Under the pieces are notes generated by a model. That model saw only the letters and a program-made list of their open reading frames with translations, had not been told where the DNA came from and made no database searches. This document shows positions 8,512 to 15,904 of a DNA stretch of 44,134 bases, in pieces. The position numbers and the translations under genes are program-made. This DNA comes from Petralouisia muris (GTDB taxonomy: Bacteria > Bacillota > Clostridia > Lachnospirales > Lachnospiraceae): assembly GCF_004793545.1 (NCBI RefSeq), contig NZ_SRYA01000040.1:1-44134 (forward strand), given 5' to 3'. The first letter of the stretch is position 1; each line of letters begins with the position of its first letter.

Positions 8512-8820
8512 TTCCCTCACTATCCAATGGACAGGTTTCCGTGTAATGGGCGGGAATTATTTTTTCTTTGACTCTGTTTCTTCCTTAATTATGCAAAATA
8601 CAAATTCATATTTTTCAAAATACATACCGCCCAATATAGCTTTTTCTGTCCATTAGATGGTGAAGGGATAAGGACCTTAAATATTTAAAAAAAGTTACCG
8701 CCCATTTTTCAGATTCTTGTCCATTGGATAGTGAAGGGATAAGGAACTTAAAATTCACAAAAAAAGTTACCGCCCATTTTTCAGATTCCTGTCCATTGGA
8801 TAGTGAAAGGAAAAGGAACT
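8512..8820. promoter_or_regulatory. Divergent control region with four copies of a two-box repeat
   Basis: Three direct copies, 71-72 bp apart, have TACCGCCCA at 8625, 8696 and 8768 and TGTCCATTRGAT at 8647, 8718 and 8790. An inverted copy has the matching boxes at 8547-8555 and 8524-8533 on the other strand. In all four the start-to-start distance between boxes is exactly 22 bp. The second box runs on into GTGAAGGGATAAGGAAC-like sequence. The array lies between the leftward DUF4406/primase operon and the rightward DUF2800/polymerase operon. It could hold operators for divergent promoters or replication-origin iterons; sequence alone cannot decide. Confidence 0.7.
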
Positions 8821-8843
8821 CCTTCAGAAAGGTAGGTAAACAA

Positions 8844-9005
8844 ATGCCAAATGTGGCAGAAACAGAAAACACGGCAATCAGTGATGAAGCACTTGATAAG
8901 GAAATTGCAGATGTTCTGATTGCAATAAGCGTCATTTCCAGACAGCTTGCAAAGAAAATCACAATCAGACATAAGTCAAAGGAGGCAAATGCAGATGAAA
9001 AATAA
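8844..9005 (+). CDS. Small phage protein of unknown function
   Basis: 53 aa, acidic N-terminus and basic C-terminus (KKITIRHKSKEANADEK), helical. First gene of the rightward replication operon. The reading frame stays open through the upstream repeats, but the ATG at 8844 is preferred because AAAGGTAGG lies just before it and the upstream part is made of repeats. It overlaps the next gene by 11 bp. No family recognised. Confidence 0.6.
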   Translation: MPNVAETENTAISDEALDKEIADVLIAISVISRQLAKKITIRHKSKEANADEK

Positions 9006-9369
9006 GGAAATAGCCGAACTGTACAGGGCAATAGCTGACGGCTTTGCAAAACTCAGTGAGATTTATTCTTCTGAGGATACGGAACAACCAAAACCTGTAA
9101 AAAAAGACAAGTCTATTAAGGCAGAAAAGAAAACAGAGCCTGCTCCGGCAGAGGAATCCGCAGCTGAGGAAAAGAGTGAGCCTGTTACTTACACCAAGGA
9201 AGAAGTCAGAGCGAAACTGGCACAGATGTCAAAAGCTGATGCAGGTAAGCACAAAGCCGATGTTAAAGGCATCGTAGCAAAATACTCATCTGATGGCACA
9301 CTCTCTGGCATTCATGCTGATAAGTATTCAGAAGTTGTAGCTGAATTGGAGGTGGTCGGCAATGCCTAA
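8995..9369 (+). CDS. Low-complexity acidic/basic phage protein, rLIN-like C-terminus
   Basis: 124 aa. An N-terminal helix (KEIAELYRAIADGFAKLSEIY) is followed by a Lys/Glu/Pro/Ala-rich linker of about 40 residues (KKDKSIKAEKKTEPAPAEES). A compact C-terminal domain (YTKEEVRAKLAQMSKADAGKHKADVKGIVAKYSSDGTLSGI) resembles the rho-termination/lipoprotein-like 'DNA ligase-type' small helical domains often seen in phage operons. The ATG at 8995 is chosen over 8989 because the AGGAGG spacing is 9 rather than 3 bases. It overlaps DUF2800 by 8 bp. Function unknown; a DNA- or protein-binding adaptor is a guess. Confidence 0.65.
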   Translation: MKNKEIAELYRAIADGFAKLSEIYSSEDTEQPKPVKKDKSIKAEKKTEPAPAEESAAEEKSEPVTYTKEEVRAKLAQMSKADAGKHKADVKGIVAKYSSDGTLSGIHADKYSEVVAELEVVGNA

Positions 9370-10483
9370 ACACGCACTGCTCTCTGCTTCATCCAGTAAA
9401 CAGTGGCTGAACTGTCCACCATCCGCAAGGTTATGTGCTAACATCCGGGACAGGGCAAGTCCTTATGCACAACAGGGAACTGATGCACATGAGCTCTGTG
9501 AATACAAAGTTCTGTCAGCACTTGGTCATACCGGACATGATCCGACTGATAGTCTCGAATTCTATGATGCTGAGATGGAAAATTGTACTGAGGAATATAG
9601 AAACTTCGTCATGGAACAGTATGAAGAAGCGAAAACCTTATGTGCTGACCCTCTTGTACTCGTAGAACAGAGACTGGATTTCTCTGACTGGGTTCCGGAC
9701 GGCTTTGGGACAGGTGACTGTCTCATCGTGGCAGACGAGGTACTTCACATCATCGACTTTAAATATGGTCTTGGCGTTCTGGTTGACGCAGAACATAATC
9801 CACAGATGATGTGTTATGCCTTAGGTGCCATCGATATCTACGATGGCATCTACGACATCAAGACTGTAAAGATGACAATCTTTCAGCCACGCAGGGATAA
9901 TGTTTCCACTTGCACTATGACAAAGACAGATCTTCTCACTTGGGCAAATGCAGTTCTTGCACCAACCGCCAAGTTAGCCTATGAAGGTGGTGGCGAATTT
10001 AAAGCAGGCGAGCATTGTACCTTCTGTAAGGTCAAGGCAACCTGCCGTAAACGGGCAGAGTATAATCTCGAACTGGCCAAATACGATTTTGCAATGCCCG
10101 CCACACTTGAGGTTGCAGAGATTGCATCTATCCTTCCCAAGGTCGATGACCTTGTAGCATGGGTAAATGACGTCAAGGAGTATGCACTCGGACAAGCCTT
10201 AAGTGGAACGAAGTATGATGGCTACAAAGTGGTCGAAGGAAAATCCAACCGCAGATATACAAATGCAGACGCTGTTGCAACTGCTGTAGAAAATGCCGGA
10301 TACGACCCATATGAGCAGAAACTTCTCGGTATTACAGCTATGACTTCTCTTCTTGGTAAGGCGAAGTTCAATGAACTCCTTGGAGGCTTAATTGAAAAGC
10401 CACAGGGAAAACCAACACTTGTGCCTGAATCGGACAAACGACAGGAACTTAACACGGCAATTGATGATTTTAAAGCAAATTAG
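9362..10483 (+). CDS. DUF2800 protein, PD-(D/E)xK/Cas4-like nuclease
   Basis: 373 aa. The N-terminus LLSASSSKQWLNCPPSARL is the signature of DUF2800 and of RecB/Cas4-type nucleases. The core shows GTGDCLIVADEVLHIIDFKYG, i.e. the D...DxK nuclease triad in variant form (D, then D-F-K), and the C-terminal CTFCKVKATC resembles the cysteines of Cas4-type iron-sulphur nucleases. Such proteins probably process DNA ends in phage recombination and replication alongside the DUF2815 and polymerase genes that follow. Start overlaps the upstream gene; a GGAGG is close by. It ends in TAG, 13 bp before DUF2815. Confidence 0.82.
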   Translation: MPKHALLSASSSKQWLNCPPSARLCANIRDRASPYAQQGTDAHELCEYKVLSALGHTGHDPTDSLEFYDAEMENCTEEYRNFVMEQYEEAKTLCADPLVLVEQRLDFSDWVPDGFGTGDCLIVADEVLHIIDFKYGLGVLVDAEHNPQMMCYALGAIDIYDGIYDIKTVKMTIFQPRRDNVSTCTMTKTDLLTWANAVLAPTAKLAYEGGGEFKAGEHCTFCKVKATCRKRAEYNLELAKYDFAMPATLEVAEIASILPKVDDLVAWVNDVKEYALGQALSGTKYDGYKVVEGKSNRRYTNADAVATAVENAGYDPYEQKLLGITAMTSLLGKAKFNELLGGLIEKPQGKPTLVPESDKRQELNTAIDDFKAN

Positions 10484-10495
10484 GAGGACAATATC

Positions 10496-11086
10496 ATGGA
10501 TATTATGGCAAACACAACTAAATATGGAGCATTAAGGATGCCTACAAAGGTAATTACGGGACCGAACACAAGATTTTCCTATCTTAATGCATGGGAACCA
10601 AAGGCGATTGACGGCGGCAAACCTAAATATTCGGTTTCACTGATTATCCCAAAGGATGACACTGCTACCCTCAATAAGATTAAGGCTGCTATTCAGGCTG
10701 CTTACGAGGAAGGTCAGTCAAAGCTTAAAGGTAATGGCAAGTCTGTACCAGCTCTTACAGCAATTAAGACTCCTCTTCGTGACGGGGATCTTGAACGCCC
10801 GGATGATGAAGCCTACGCTAACAGCTATTTTGTGAATGCAAATTCCGCTTCCGCTCCTGGTATCGTAGATGCGGACAGACAACCTATCATTGAACGTTCT
10901 GAGATGTATTCCGGCATCTATGGCAGGGCATCCATCAACTTTTACGCTTTCAATGTGAATGGCAATCGTGGAATTGCCTGTGGCTTGAACAATTTGCAGA
11001 AATTAAGAGATGGTGAGCCTCTCGGAGGAAAGGCAAGTGCTGAATCAGACTTCGCTACAGAAGATGATGACGATTTCCTTTCATAA
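10496..11086 (+). CDS. DUF2815 protein, probable phage single-strand DNA-binding protein
   Basis: 196 aa. YSVSLIIPKDD, the KGNGKSVPAL region, and the acidic C-terminal tail (SDFATEDDDDFLS) match DUF2815. The acidic, Phe-containing tail is the hallmark of single-strand DNA-binding proteins that recruit replication partners. The start at 10496 has AGGAGG 8 bases before it; an ATG three codons in is possible. The neighbours (DUF2800 nuclease and DNA polymerase) support a replication or recombination role. Confidence 0.8.
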   Translation: MDIMANTTKYGALRMPTKVITGPNTRFSYLNAWEPKAIDGGKPKYSVSLIIPKDDTATLNKIKAAIQAAYEEGQSKLKGNGKSVPALTAIKTPLRDGDLERPDDEAYANSYFVNANSASAPGIVDADRQPIIERSEMYSGIYGRASINFYAFNVNGNRGIACGLNNLQKLRDGEPLGGKASAESDFATEDDDDFLS

Positions 11087-11167
11087 TCTCAAGTAACATA
11101 CAAAGCATATGGGCGGTGGAGGATACTTCCTCTGCTGCCTCATTTTTTATAATAAAGGAGCCAAACC

Positions 11168-13165
11168 ATGCAAATTCCAGAAGTTATTAAAAAATTATCT
11201 ATCGACTTGGAGACTTACTCCAGTGTACCAATCAAATGTGGCGTATATCCATATGCCGAATCCCCGGATGCTGAGATTCTTCTGTTCGGATATTCCATTA
11301 ATGATAAATCCGTCATCGTAGTAGATGTAGCAAATGGCGAGGAGATCCCCAACTACATACTGAAAGCACTCACTGATGATTCTGTTATAAAATGGGCATT
11401 CAATGCATCATTCGAGCGTGTCTTTCTCTCATACTGGCTCAAACGCAATTATCCAGAATACTTTGAGAGCTACAGTATCCTAGAGGACTCCGTTGGCAAC
11501 TATCTCGACCCATCATCATGGAAATGCTCTATGATATGGTCTGCCTACATGGGGCTGCCACTCTCCCTTGAAGGTGTAGGTGCTGTTCTTGGTCTTGAGG
11601 AACAGAAACTCAAAGAAGGCAAAGACCTCATCCGTTACTTCTGTGTTCCATGTAAACCCACAAAAGCCAACGGTGGAAGAACAAGAAATATGCCTTCTGA
11701 CGCACCTGAAAAATGGGAACTCTTCAAGAAATATAATAAAAGGGATGTTGAAGTCGAAATGTCCATTCAACATAAATTATCCCGTTTTCCTGTGCCGGAT
11801 AGTGTGTGGGATGAATACCATATAGACCAGGAAATCAATGACCGTGGTATCCTGCTTGATATGGATGTTGTAAAAAACGCAATCAGATTTGATGCTTTCA
11901 GCAAAGCAAGACTTATAGGAACATTAAAAGATAAGACAGAACTTGAAAACCCTAATTCTGTGGTACAGATGAAGGACTGGCTCTCATCAAAGGGTATTGA
12001 AACAGTCTCCCTTGATAAGAAAGCCATTGTAGATTTACTAAAAACCGTACCATCTGATGTTGCAGACGTACTTAAACTCCGTCAGCAGCTTGCAAAATCG
12101 TCCGTAAAGAAATATCAGGCAATGGAAAATTCGGTGTGTGCCGATGGTCGTGCAAGAGGTATGTTCCAGTTTTACGGGGCAAACAGGTCAGGAAGATGGG
12201 CTGGACGCATAATTCAGTTGCAGAACCTCCCACAGAACCATATATCTGATTTGGAAGAAGCCCGGGACATTGTAAAATCCGGAGATTATGAATTTATGAA
12301 TATCCTTTATGATGATATTCCCGATGCACTCTCCCAGCTTATCCGTACAGCATTTGTTCCAAAACCAGACTACAAATTCTGTGTTGCTGACTTCTCTGCC
12401 ATTGAAGCGAGGGTCATTGCATTTTTAGCAAAAGAGAACTGGCGAATGGATGTCTTCAGAAATAATGGAGATATCTACTGTGCGTCAGCCAGTGCAATGT
12501 TCCATGTCCCTGTTGAAAAGCATGGGCAAAACGCTCACCTTCGTCAAAAAGGCAAGATTGCGGAATTGGCACTCGGCTATGGTGGATCCGTTGGAGCCCT
12601 TACAAGTATGGGTGCATTAGATATGGGACTTTCAGAAGATGAGTTACAGCCTCTCGTAAATTCATGGAGAGCAGCTAATCCTAATATTGTACAGTTTTGG
12701 TGGGATGTTGATAATGCCGTCAAAACATCTATCAAACAGAGAACAGCTACCGAGACACACGGTATCAAGTTTATATATCAGAGCGGTATGTTGTTTATTG
12801 CCCTCCCTTCCGGCAGACGGCTTACTTACGTCAGGCCTAAGATCGGGGAGAACAGATTCGGTGGCGAGTCTGTCACATATGAAGGTGTCGGTACAAATAA
12901 AAAATGGAAACGCATCGAAAGTTATGGTCCTAAGTTCGTTGAGAACATCGTACAGGCAATCAGCCGGGATATCCTCTGCTATGCAATGAGAACACTTTCC
13001 CACTGCTTTATAGTGGGGCATGTTCATGATGAATTAATTATAGAAACACCTATGAATGCCCGCCTTGATGCTATCTGCGAACAGATGGGCAGAACCCCGG
13101 ATTGGATTGATGGGCTGCTCTTAAGGGCGGACGGCTACGAAACGGAATTCTATAAGAAGGATTAA
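11168..13165 (+). CDS. Phage DNA polymerase, family A
   Basis: 665 aa. The N-terminal 3'-5' exonuclease domain begins with LSIDLETYSS (the D-x-E pair). Polymerase motif A is VADFSAIEARV, motif B is RQKGKIAELALGYGG, and motif C is VHDE at residues 619-622. All catalytic aspartates are present, so it should be active. It replicates the phage genome together with the D5 primase/helicase on the opposite arm. Start supported by AAAGGAG 8 bases upstream. It ends just before a strong hairpin terminator at 13172-13200. Confidence 0.95.
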   Translation: MQIPEVIKKLSIDLETYSSVPIKCGVYPYAESPDAEILLFGYSINDKSVIVVDVANGEEIPNYILKALTDDSVIKWAFNASFERVFLSYWLKRNYPEYFESYSILEDSVGNYLDPSSWKCSMIWSAYMGLPLSLEGVGAVLGLEEQKLKEGKDLIRYFCVPCKPTKANGGRTRNMPSDAPEKWELFKKYNKRDVEVEMSIQHKLSRFPVPDSVWDEYHIDQEINDRGILLDMDVVKNAIRFDAFSKARLIGTLKDKTELENPNSVVQMKDWLSSKGIETVSLDKKAIVDLLKTVPSDVADVLKLRQQLAKSSVKKYQAMENSVCADGRARGMFQFYGANRSGRWAGRIIQLQNLPQNHISDLEEARDIVKSGDYEFMNILYDDIPDALSQLIRTAFVPKPDYKFCVADFSAIEARVIAFLAKENWRMDVFRNNGDIYCASASAMFHVPVEKHGQNAHLRQKGKIAELALGYGGSVGALTSMGALDMGLSEDELQPLVNSWRAANPNIVQFWWDVDNAVKTSIKQRTATETHGIKFIYQSGMLFIALPSGRRLTYVRPKIGENRFGGESVTYEGVGTNKKWKRIESYGPKFVENIVQAISRDILCYAMRTLSHCFIVGHVHDELIIETPMNARLDAICEQMGRTPDWIDGLLLRADGYETEFYKKD

Positions 13166-13171
13166 CACAAA

Positions 13172-13200
13172 ACCCCGATGGTTCGTGCTACCATCGGGGT
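13172..13200. terminator. Bidirectional terminator after DNA polymerase
   Basis: Perfect 11-bp stem (ACCCCGATGGT type; arms from about 13172 and 13190) with a 7-base loop. T-rich sequence follows on both strands (TTTTG on the minus strand). It sits between the convergent polymerase gene and HTH gene and probably serves both. Confidence 0.8.
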
Positions 13201-13208
13201 CTTGTATA

Positions 13209-13760
13209 TTATTTGTAATGTTTCATTTTCCTTGAAATTTCTGATATTGCACTATCCTTTCGGTCCCTTAATGTACGGCGGGGAATGCCAAGTTCTTCTG
13301 CAACACTACGCTGCGATTCATTATTGGCAACCATCTGGCAGACACGAAGTTTCTCTTCCGTCAGCTCATCCAATGCCTTGTTAAGTGCGTCGATTACAAC
13401 TTTATATGCTGCGATTTCCTCTGGATTACTTGTATCGTCCTTCGCATCATATCCATCCTCTAACATGGCATCATACGATGTCTCGAACTCACTCTGTGCT
13501 TTCTTATCACGTTCATCCTTCTTTGACCAGTTGTTATAGGTTTTGTTCATAAGATCAGCCTCTTCCTGCGAATCAGCATTGAAAATTGCGTAATAATGTT
13601 TCATACGACCAGGTAGTGCTATATGAGCAACTGGAACATCATGACTCTTATAATGCTTGATGGTAACTTCATCACCATCTTCGATTGGAACGAAGTACGG
13701 ATGCGAATAATTAAGGGGGGATGTGGTAACTGCTTTACTTGAATTTGCTTTGTTTTTCAT
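13209..13760 (-). CDS. Phage HTH regulator with sigma-70 region 4-like C-terminus
   Basis: 183 aa. An N-terminal domain of about 90 residues contains a YYAIFNADSQEEADLMNK segment. A long helical linker follows, and the C-terminus is an HTH: LTEEKLRVCQMVANNESQRSVAEELGIPRRTLRDRKDSAISEI, with the recognition helix around RRTLRDRK. Similar proteins occur beside phage replication modules and in conjugative elements. It is probably a DNA-binding regulator. The ATG at 13760 has AAAGAGGT 7 bases before it; a longer in-frame start (TTG at 13829) exists but lacks a ribosome site. Confidence 0.65.
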   Translation of the reverse strand: MKNKANSSKAVTTSPLNYSHPYFVPIEDGDEVTIKHYKSHDVPVAHIALPGRMKHYYAIFNADSQEEADLMNKTYNNWSKKDERDKKAQSEFETSYDAMLEDGYDAKDDTSNPEEIAAYKVVIDALNKALDELTEEKLRVCQMVANNESQRSVAEELGIPRRTLRDRKDSAISEISRKMKHYK

Positions 13761-13792
13761 GGATTGACCTCTTTCCGCCTTGGCTACTGCCA

Positions 13793-13904
13793 TTTGGCGA
13801 GGACAATCCAACTTAAAAACGCACGACAATTAAGCGGGGAAACATATAATCCAATCAAAGACCACCTGGTCCTGAAAACAAATCATATGTGTATCCTCGC
13901 CAAA
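13793..13904. repeat. Perfect 11-bp inverted repeat enclosing 90 bp upstream of the HTH gene
   Basis: TTTGGCGAGGA at 13793-13803 and its exact complement TCCTCGCCAAA at 13894-13904 flank 90 bp that include the smaller dyad GACCACCTGGTC at about 13860-13871. In the transcript of the HTH gene this would be a 5-prime leader closed by an 11-bp stem. It could be a structured leader RNA, or the ends of a small 112-bp mobile element. The remainder of 13905-14396 has no gene; it holds one more dyad at 13940-13960 (TGAACACC/GGTGTTCA) and one at 14312-14330. Confidence 0.5.
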
Positions 13905-14311
13905 CGTCGCGCGCCGTAAGGCTTAAACATTATTTTTTTTGAACACCATTTGGGTGTTCAGATGAGAAATCATCTGTTATGTATATCTCATCTCAACATC
14001 CAACTCAGAAAAGACGATATCTTAAGAAAACAAATCCCATCTCAGCAAAAATTAGAACAACTGACGCAAAATTATCAACTGAGGTTCCTATATATTTATT
14101 CTCTGTTTGGTTTCACACTTTTAGATAAATAACGCATACACAAATGGAGAATAATATAGGTTGGGGATTTTGCTGTTAACTCTCACGATAACCAAACAAG
14201 CATCATAGTTATCTGCATAAACAACATAACTTGAATATCATCGATAAGCAGGGCAGCAATCGATGTAACCCTTTCGTTATTGATAGCTTACAAAAAAACT
14301 TTCAAAAACAC

Positions 14312-14330
14312 TCGGACATGGGATGTCCGA
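14312..14330. promoter_or_regulatory. Perfect dyad TCGGACAT-N3-ATGTCCGA
   Basis: An 8-bp perfect dyad with a 3-base centre, in the gene-free stretch left of the 465-aa gene. A related dyad, with one mismatch, is the core of the hairpin at 15867-15893 right of that gene. The matched half-sites (GGACAT/ATGTCC) suggest an operator for a dimeric HTH protein, with the IrrE/HTH protein next door as candidate. ATTTTG follows on the plus strand, so a weak terminator is an alternative. Confidence 0.35.
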
Positions 14331-14396
14331 ATTTTGCTCCCTTGTTACGTCTGATTTTATATTTAATGGATTTAGATGTTGAGGAACGAGCCGTGC

Positions 14397-14428
14397 AAAA
14401 AAATAAGCGGTAGCATTTCTGCTACCGC
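14397..14428 (-). terminator. Terminator of the 465-aa gene
   Basis: Perfect 8-bp stem GCGGTAGC/GCTACCGC (14407-14414 and 14421-14428) followed on the minus strand by TTATTTTTTT, 15 bp after the stop of the 465-aa gene. Confidence 0.85.
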
Positions 14429-14442
14429 CTACTGCGATTAGA

Positions 14443-15840
14443 TTATTCAACTTTTATTCCAGAATAATCTGGAACACATAATAAGTATAAAAACTCATAA
14501 CAAGTTCTATGTATCAATCGATGTGCTTCTACATCATTTATTGCACTATAGCAATTCAAAAACATTTTTCGTGTTTTCTTACAAATTCGTGTATAAATAC
14601 CATATTCTTTCATCCATCCTTTTTCTCGAAAATAGCCACGAGTTATTTTTAAGTCAAGGAACATAAGTTGTTCTCTTGAAGGCTGGTGGCTACTCAATAT
14701 ATCCCTTACAATCGTAAGTGTCTTTTGTCTTAAATGGTTGTACTTGTCATTATAAATCATTAATTCCTGAAAAGCTATTTTCAAATCAATAGGATTATTT
14801 GAAGATGCCCAATACCCCGCCTTTTCACGAGCAAACTTCATTAATTCAATCACATCCTTTAGTTTTTTATCGTAGTTAGGTACATTTATTCCACCCGTCA
14901 AATATTCTTTTAACCTTGTATCCTTATAATCATCTATTTCATCGCCATATCCAATACATGATTCTTTCTCTATTTGTGATTCTTTCACTGTACCTGCCAC
15001 CAAAAAATCAGAGATATTATCTAGTTCATCATAGTACGCTTTTCTTTCAAGAAATTGAACGAAATACAAACTTATTTCATCCATTTCCCTAGCCGGGATC
15101 TTCCTATACTCTTCATGAAATTCTCGATTTTTTTTGTATTTTATTTTTGCAGCATCCGTTTCCTCTCGAAGTGTCTCATCTATTTCATTCAGCATCTTTT
15201 CAAATTGAAGTAATGACGACAATTTATCATTTACTTTGTCATTCTCCATCAAAAAATAGAATAGGGAACCAAAACAAATTCTTTCTGCTATCATGATGAA
15301 TTGCTCAATATATCCCATGTTAAGATATCCAAGCCCCAAACATTTATATAAATTTTTTTCATCCCATATTTCTTTTCGTATGGTATCAATAGTATGGACA
15401 AAACTATTTGCAGTTTTTATATACCCCTCATATTTTGCCCCAACTAAAGCAATATTTATATGCTCTTTCAATTCATATATTTTTAAAGGCTCTATATCTG
15501 CAAACCTTGGCTCTAGCTCTAGGATGCTTTCCATTTCCTGCTTTCGTCTTGGATCTACTACTAACAAATCCGAATAATCATATTTAATGCCCTTATATCC
15601 CAGATTATCTAGTAAAAGCCTATTTTCTGCACTTCTATCCAAATAGGTACAAATCAAATCCGCTATCTCTTGGCTATTTAATAAATGAAGTGGTAACCAT
15701 TCGAGTGGAGAATCCTCTTTTTTCAAATGTACAATAAAATTATCAATCTGTTTGCTTAAATTTCTATAATCATCTCCATATCTTCCCTCTTCCCCCCAGC
15801 GTTTCTTTATTGCTAATTCCTTAATTTCTTCATAATCCAT
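14443..15840 (-). CDS. Unrecognised 465-aa protein paired with the IrrE/HTH gene
   Basis: I do not recognise a family. The protein is soluble, without signal peptide or clear membrane segment, largely helical, and rich in Glu, Lys, Tyr and Ile. A probable coiled coil lies in the middle (LLQFEKMLNEIDETLREETDAAKIKYKKNREFHEEY). No P-loop, nuclease triad or HTH is visible. An in-frame start at 15933 would run backwards through the terminator of the upstream gene, so the ATG at 15840 is chosen (AAAGGAAA 7 bases before it). It has its own terminator. Position at the edge of a restriction island and beside a Zn-protease regulator suggests a defence effector or sensor, which is inference from context only. 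Confidence 0.7.
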   Translation of the reverse strand: MDYEEIKELAIKKRWGEEGRYGDDYRNLSKQIDNFIVHLKKEDSPLEWLPLHLLNSQEIADLICTYLDRSAENRLLLDNLGYKGIKYDYSDLLVVDPRRKQEMESILELEPRFADIEPLKIYELKEHINIALVGAKYEGYIKTANSFVHTIDTIRKEIWDEKNLYKCLGLGYLNMGYIEQFIMIAERICFGSLFYFLMENDKVNDKLSSLLQFEKMLNEIDETLREETDAAKIKYKKNREFHEEYRKIPAREMDEISLYFVQFLERKAYYDELDNISDFLVAGTVKESQIEKESCIGYGDEIDDYKDTRLKEYLTGGINVPNYDKKLKDVIELMKFAREKAGYWASSNNPIDLKIAFQELMIYNDKYNHLRQKTLTIVRDILSSHQPSREQLMFLDLKITRGYFREKGWMKEYGIYTRICKKTRKMFLNCYSAINDVEAHRLIHRTCYEFLYLLCVPDYSGIKVE

Positions 15841-15862
15841 TTCAAAATTTCCTTTACATATC

Positions 15863-15893
15863 AAAAGTAGCCAGACATCGGATGTCCGGCTAC
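15863..15893 (-). terminator. Terminator of the IrrE/HTH gene
   Basis: A 12-bp stem with one mismatch (GTAGCC...GGCTAC, arms 15867-15878 and 15882-15893) with a CGG loop and TTTT on the minus strand. It lies between the IrrE/HTH stop and the start of the 465-aa gene. Its core resembles the dyad at 14312-14330. Confidence 0.75.
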
Positions 15894-15904
15894 GAAAAAT
15901 TTTT

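Noticed and set aside
13940-13960. TGAACACC/GGTGTTCA hairpin as a terminator
   Set aside because: The T run lies before the stem on the plus strand and becomes A residues on the minus strand, so neither direction fits.
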